Translations under genes and position numbers: made by a program
Notes under the pieces: model-generated
Database searches by the model: none
Told to the model about the DNA's origin: nothing
The model's input: only the letters and a program-made list of their open reading frames with translations
Assembly (NCBI GenBank): GCA_949293915.1
Contig: CASFFJ010000005.1
Span: 1-8,276, forward strand
DNA: 8,276 nt
From: an uncultured Christensenella sp.
GTDB taxonomy: Bacteria; Bacillota; Clostridia; Christensenellales; UBA1242
Direction of reading: 5' to 3'
In this document: positions 6,027 through 8,276 of the stretch, piece by piece
How the letters are laid out: the number at the start of each line of letters is the position of its first letter
Numbering within the stretch: the first letter of the stretch is position 1

Positions 6027-6500
6027 ATGGGTAAGACAATTAGCGATGTTATTGAAGAATTTATTAAATCTAGTCTTGATTCAGATGATTTTATTGAACT
6101 CAGCAGGAATGATTTAGCAAAATTCTTTGAATGTGTGCCTAGCCAAATCAATTATGTATTGAACACGCGATTTACTATCAACAATGGTTTTGTGATTGAG
6201 AGTCAGCGTGGGGGTGGTGGTTACATTAAAGTAACACGAGTGAGAGATAACGACAATAATTTCTTAAGCAATGCGTTGGAGTTATGTGATTCATCTCTAA
6301 ATGTTATGGATGCTAACAAATTGCTGACAAATATGTTAGAGCGCAAGTTGATTACAGCGAGCGAATATTCGCTAATAAAATCTGCTATCAGCCCAAAAGC
6401 GTTAAACAATCCACTCAATATGGATAATAAATTGCGTGCTAGCATTTTGGGGCAGGTAATTATAGAACTAATGAAAAAAGCGAATAATAAAAACAAATAG
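6027..6500 (+). CDS. ctsR: CtsR, repressor of class III heat-shock genes
   Basis: Dimeric winged-helix repressor of clp genes in low-GC Gram-positives, intrinsically heat-sensing. 157 residues, close to the usual 150-155. The N-terminal domain starts MGKTISDVIEEFIK and contains CVPSQINYVLNTRFT (36-50) and the wing ESQRGGGGYIKV (58-69). The tetraglycine loop (62-65) is the known thermosensor, and Arg61 is the position that McsB phosphorylates in characterised systems. The C-terminal helical domain runs from about 73 to 157 (LLTNMLERKLITASEYSLI, LRASILGQVI). Start chosen at the ATG after AAAAGGAGG, consistent with family N-termini. First gene of the operon; a CtsR box overlaps its transcription start. 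Since the McsB encoded downstream seems catalytically dead, inactivation here probably relies on heat sensing and not on arginine phosphorylation. Confidence 0.95.
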   Translation: MGKTISDVIEEFIKSSLDSDDFIELSRNDLAKFFECVPSQINYVLNTRFTINNGFVIESQRGGGGYIKVTRVRDNDNNFLSNALELCDSSLNVMDANKLLTNMLERKLITASEYSLIKSAISPKALNNPLNMDNKLRASILGQVIIELMKKANNKNK

Positions 6501-6534
6501 AATTATAAAATTTTCAGTTAGGAGGTAAAATTTT

Positions 6535-7023
6535 ATGAAATGTGATAAATGCGGTAAACCTAGTGTGTATCATTCCACATTGATAGTGAATGGTGTTAGC
6601 ACTACGACAAATTTATGTAGAGATTGTGCGATCAAAGAAGGAGTTTTTGAGACACCAACAAGTATTTTTGATGATATGTTCAATGTATTTACAAACTTCG
6701 AACCATTTGAACAGATTTCTGACATATCTTGTCCAGTTTGCAAAACTAGTTTGCGTGAGTTTAAAAATAGTCAAAAATTAGGTTGTCCTAATTGTTATGA
6801 TGCGTTTAGGGATGAAATTGCAAAAGTTGTTAAACGCATAGCGCCATATTCATCTCACAAACAAGACAAAATACAGACAAACGATTCAGACAAGTCGCAA
6901 GATGTAGCGGACAAAATCGCAAAACTTAGAGAAGAATTAAGTTTGGCAGTTAAAGAAGAACGATACGAAGATGCGGGCAAGATTAAAAAACAAATTCAAA
7001 AGTTGGAGGGCAAAAATGAATAA
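6535..7023 (+). CDS. mcsA: McsA, zinc-finger partner of McsB/CtsR/ClpC
   Basis: 162-residue adaptor-like protein; in Bacillus it activates McsB and takes part in CtsR and ClpC control and in metal-stress tolerance. Two zinc-binding halves are complete: CDKC (3-6) with CRDC (28-31), and CPVC (66-69) with CPNC (84-87). After a polar linker (about 99-120) comes a C-terminal UVR-type helical hairpin, KIAKLREELSLAVKEERYEDAGKIKKQIQKLEG (about 127-159; the string is split in the protein by no other motif), of the kind also found in UvrB, UvrC and ClpC. Strong Shine-Dalgarno TAGGAGGT (6519-6526). It lies 34 nt after ctsR, and its last 8 nt overlap mcsB. Its retention with intact cysteines although McsB looks inactive suggests a role other than kinase activation, perhaps direct binding of CtsR or ClpC. 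Confidence 0.93.
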   Translation: MKCDKCGKPSVYHSTLIVNGVSTTTNLCRDCAIKEGVFETPTSIFDDMFNVFTNFEPFEQISDISCPVCKTSLREFKNSQKLGCPNCYDAFRDEIAKVVKRIAPYSSHKQDKIQTNDSDKSQDVADKIAKLREELSLAVKEERYEDAGKIKKQIQKLEGKNE

Positions 7024-7927
7024 TGTTATTTCAACTGAAATCAGTGTTTATAGGAATTTAAAAGACTATAAATTTGTTCCAAAACTCTCAGCAGAGAAAA
7101 AGGGCGAGATTATAGACAAATTGTTATCCGTACTAAAAGGTAAATTTGATTACATCAATCTAAAAACAGCAGATGAAAAGACACTGGATGAGTTAAAAAA
7201 TGCCAATATTAATTTCTCTAGTCAGCACATTTTTGTGGATAAGGCAAAACGAACTTACATTACATTGTTTGATGGCGAACATTTGACCATTAAACTTAAT
7301 TCAATAGGATTTGACAAGACTGTTTATAAGCAAATAGAAAACATTTTAAAGATTATCAATGACAAAATCAATCTAGCATATTCGGATGAATATGGATATC
7401 TTATGAGTGATATAACAAAGATAGGTACAGGTTTGTTTATATCTAGCGTAGTGTGTTTGCCTAACTTAAAAAACATTGAGAAAATCGAACAAGTCAAACA
7501 AAATATGCGCAAACTTCGTTATAAATTAGATGAAAAAGGTGGGGATAGCTATACTTTGTCCACTATTTGCAATTTAGGATTTACCGAACGCGAAATTTTG
7601 TCTGAGTTTGAGAAAATGTTATATAAATTAGAAGAATTAGAGGTGGAGAGTGCAAAATTGTTATTTGCCGAGAATCATGATGAAATTATCGACCAAGTTA
7701 ATCGATGTTTAGCCATAATGAATTCTTCATATTTAATGTCCATTCGTGAATTACACGGACATATATCAACTTTAAGAACAGCTAAAAGTCTTAATTTAGT
7801 CAATATATCAAATGACAAAATCAACCAATTGCAAGCATTAGTAAACGACACAAATGAAGATTTTATCACTAAAGATGAATTAAAGACTTTGGCAGAAAAA
7901 ACAAAAGAAATTATAAAAGGAGTGTAA
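7016..7927 (+). CDS. mcsB: McsB-like protein, predicted pseudokinase (arginine-kinase residues lost)
   Basis: Positional and sequence homologue of McsB, the protein-arginine kinase that tags proteins for ClpCP. 303 residues against about 350-360. The fold aligns without gaps around YGYLMSDITKIGTGLFISSVVCLP (127-149; McsB has YLTSCPTNVGTGLRASV) and ITLFDGEHLTIKL (82-94; McsB VMLNEEDHIRIQ). Key positions are changed: SSRIRLARN is STEISVYRN (6-14); catalytic Cys167 is Asp132; Glu121 is Gly87; Arg125 is Thr91; Arg176 is Phe141; Glu212 of GEGSE is Lys170; the phosphoarginine-binding Arg337-Asp338 is Leu289-Lys290 (Bacillus numbering recalled and aligned by eye). The reading frame is intact and coupled to its neighbours (8-nt overlap with mcsA, GGAGGG 5 nt before the ATG, 1 nt before clpC), so it is a maintained protein and not a decayed gene. 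An in-frame ATG at 6971 lies inside mcsA and is not the start. Confidence 0.85.
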   Translation: MNNVISTEISVYRNLKDYKFVPKLSAEKKGEIIDKLLSVLKGKFDYINLKTADEKTLDELKNANINFSSQHIFVDKAKRTYITLFDGEHLTIKLNSIGFDKTVYKQIENILKIINDKINLAYSDEYGYLMSDITKIGTGLFISSVVCLPNLKNIEKIEQVKQNMRKLRYKLDEKGGDSYTLSTICNLGFTEREILSEFEKMLYKLEELEVESAKLLFAENHDEIIDQVNRCLAIMNSSYLMSIRELHGHISTLRTAKSLNLVNISNDKINQLQALVNDTNEDFITKDELKTLAEKTKEIIKGV

Positions 7928-7928
7928 T

Positions 7929-8276
7929 ATGTATAATTTAAATGACACATCCAGCAGAATTATGCAAACTGCATCAAAATCTGCGGGTAGATTTGGTAAA
8001 GACTTAGGCACTGAGCATATTTTGTACGCACTAACTAAAATTGAAAGCAAAGCCAAAAAACTATTATCATCATACAATGTTGATAGCGAAATAATTGATG
8101 ATGTGTTAAAGCAGATTGGTGGAGATTTGCCCTCAAATGCAGTGAATATGACACCTAGGACACAAGAATTATTGATGATTGCAGGCAGTGTTGCTAAGCG
8201 TACGGGCAGTCCATTTATTGCACCTGAGCACATATTGGTGGCGTTGTTAAGCCAAGATGACAGTTATGCTATTAAA
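7929..8276 (+). CDS. clpC: ClpC AAA+ unfoldase, N-terminal domain, cut by window edge
   Basis: HSP100 unfoldase that feeds ClpP and works with adaptors such as McsB or MecA. The first 116 codons are visible and form the double Clp N-domain: repeat 1 (about 7-40) with GTEHILYAL (27-35), repeat 2 (about 75-110) with TPRTQELLMIA (75-85) and APEHILVALL (98-107). The two AAA+ modules lie beyond the edge, so ClpC over ClpB or ClpE rests on operon context. Aligned with Bacillus ClpC, the phosphoarginine-pocket glutamates are kept (Glu29, Glu100), but the phosphate-contacting Arg5, Thr7 and Lys85 appear as Asn3, Asn5 and Gln79. AAAAGGAG (7915-7922) precedes the ATG, which is 1 nt after the mcsB stop. 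Expected to be heat-induced through CtsR. Confidence 0.9.
   Translation, partial: MYNLNDTSSRIMQTASKSAGRFGKDLGTEHILYALTKIESKAKKLLSSYNVDSEIIDDVLKQIGGDLPSNAVNMTPRTQELLMIAGSVAKRTGSPFIAPEHILVALLSQDDSYAIK

Noticed and set aside
6971..7015. Upstream ATG start for mcsB inside mcsA
   Set aside because: It would add 15 basic residues unlike any McsB N-terminus; the ATG at 7016 has its own GGAGGG at proper spacing.
7675..8233. Minus-strand open frames across the mcsB/clpC junction
   Set aside because: They are shadows of well-supported plus-strand genes, with no ribosome sites or recognisable domains.

Overview
The window comes from an AT-rich, low-GC Gram-positive bacterium (Firmicutes/Bacillota). 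The standard bacterial code fits: TAA, TAG and TGA all serve as stops and TGG encodes Trp. The gene families (WhiA, CtsR, McsA, McsB-like, ClpC, type II MurB) and a solute-binding protein with an 'IWHIETFEGGS'-type N-terminus suggest an uncultured, probably gut-associated Clostridia lineage. That placement is inference and goes no finer. It is ordinary chromosomal core sequence; I see no mobile element, tRNA, rRNA or CRISPR array.

Left part (1-2000, minus strand): a compact operon reads leftward as PHP-domain phosphoesterase, whiA, dnaE (cut by the window edge). Junctions are a 2-nt gap and a TAATG stop/start overlap, each with a good Shine-Dalgarno. A strong extended -10 promoter lies at 1972-2000. 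The rapZ and yvcK genes that usually accompany whiA are absent from this spot. A 315-bp, extremely AT-rich gene-poor gap (1921-2235) follows, holding that promoter, a 16-bp palindrome at the predicted start of transcription, and a 15-bp tandem duplication.

Middle (2236-5932): a short solute-binding-protein-like gene and murB form a minus-strand pair with an ATGA overlap. They diverge from uvrC on the plus strand. The 69-bp divergent region has no Shine-Dalgarno for either gene, and the uvrC -10 box sits so close to its ATG that the transcript is probably leaderless. uvrC ends in a clear intrinsic terminator whose stem is also a near-perfect CIRCE (HrcA operator) sequence.

Right part (5940-8276, plus strand): a class III heat-shock operon ctsR-mcsA-mcsB-clpC (clpC cut by the edge), with a consensus extended -10 promoter and a textbook CtsR heptad repeat at the predicted transcription start. 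The most notable feature is the mcsB product. It keeps the overall McsB/phosphagen-kinase fold signature but has lost nearly every residue needed for ATP binding, arginine phosphorylation and phosphoarginine recognition. The start of ClpC also appears to lack the basic residues of the phosphoarginine pockets. Together these suggest an operon that kept its repressor and unfoldase but abandoned arginine-phosphate tagging, with McsB surviving as a pseudokinase.
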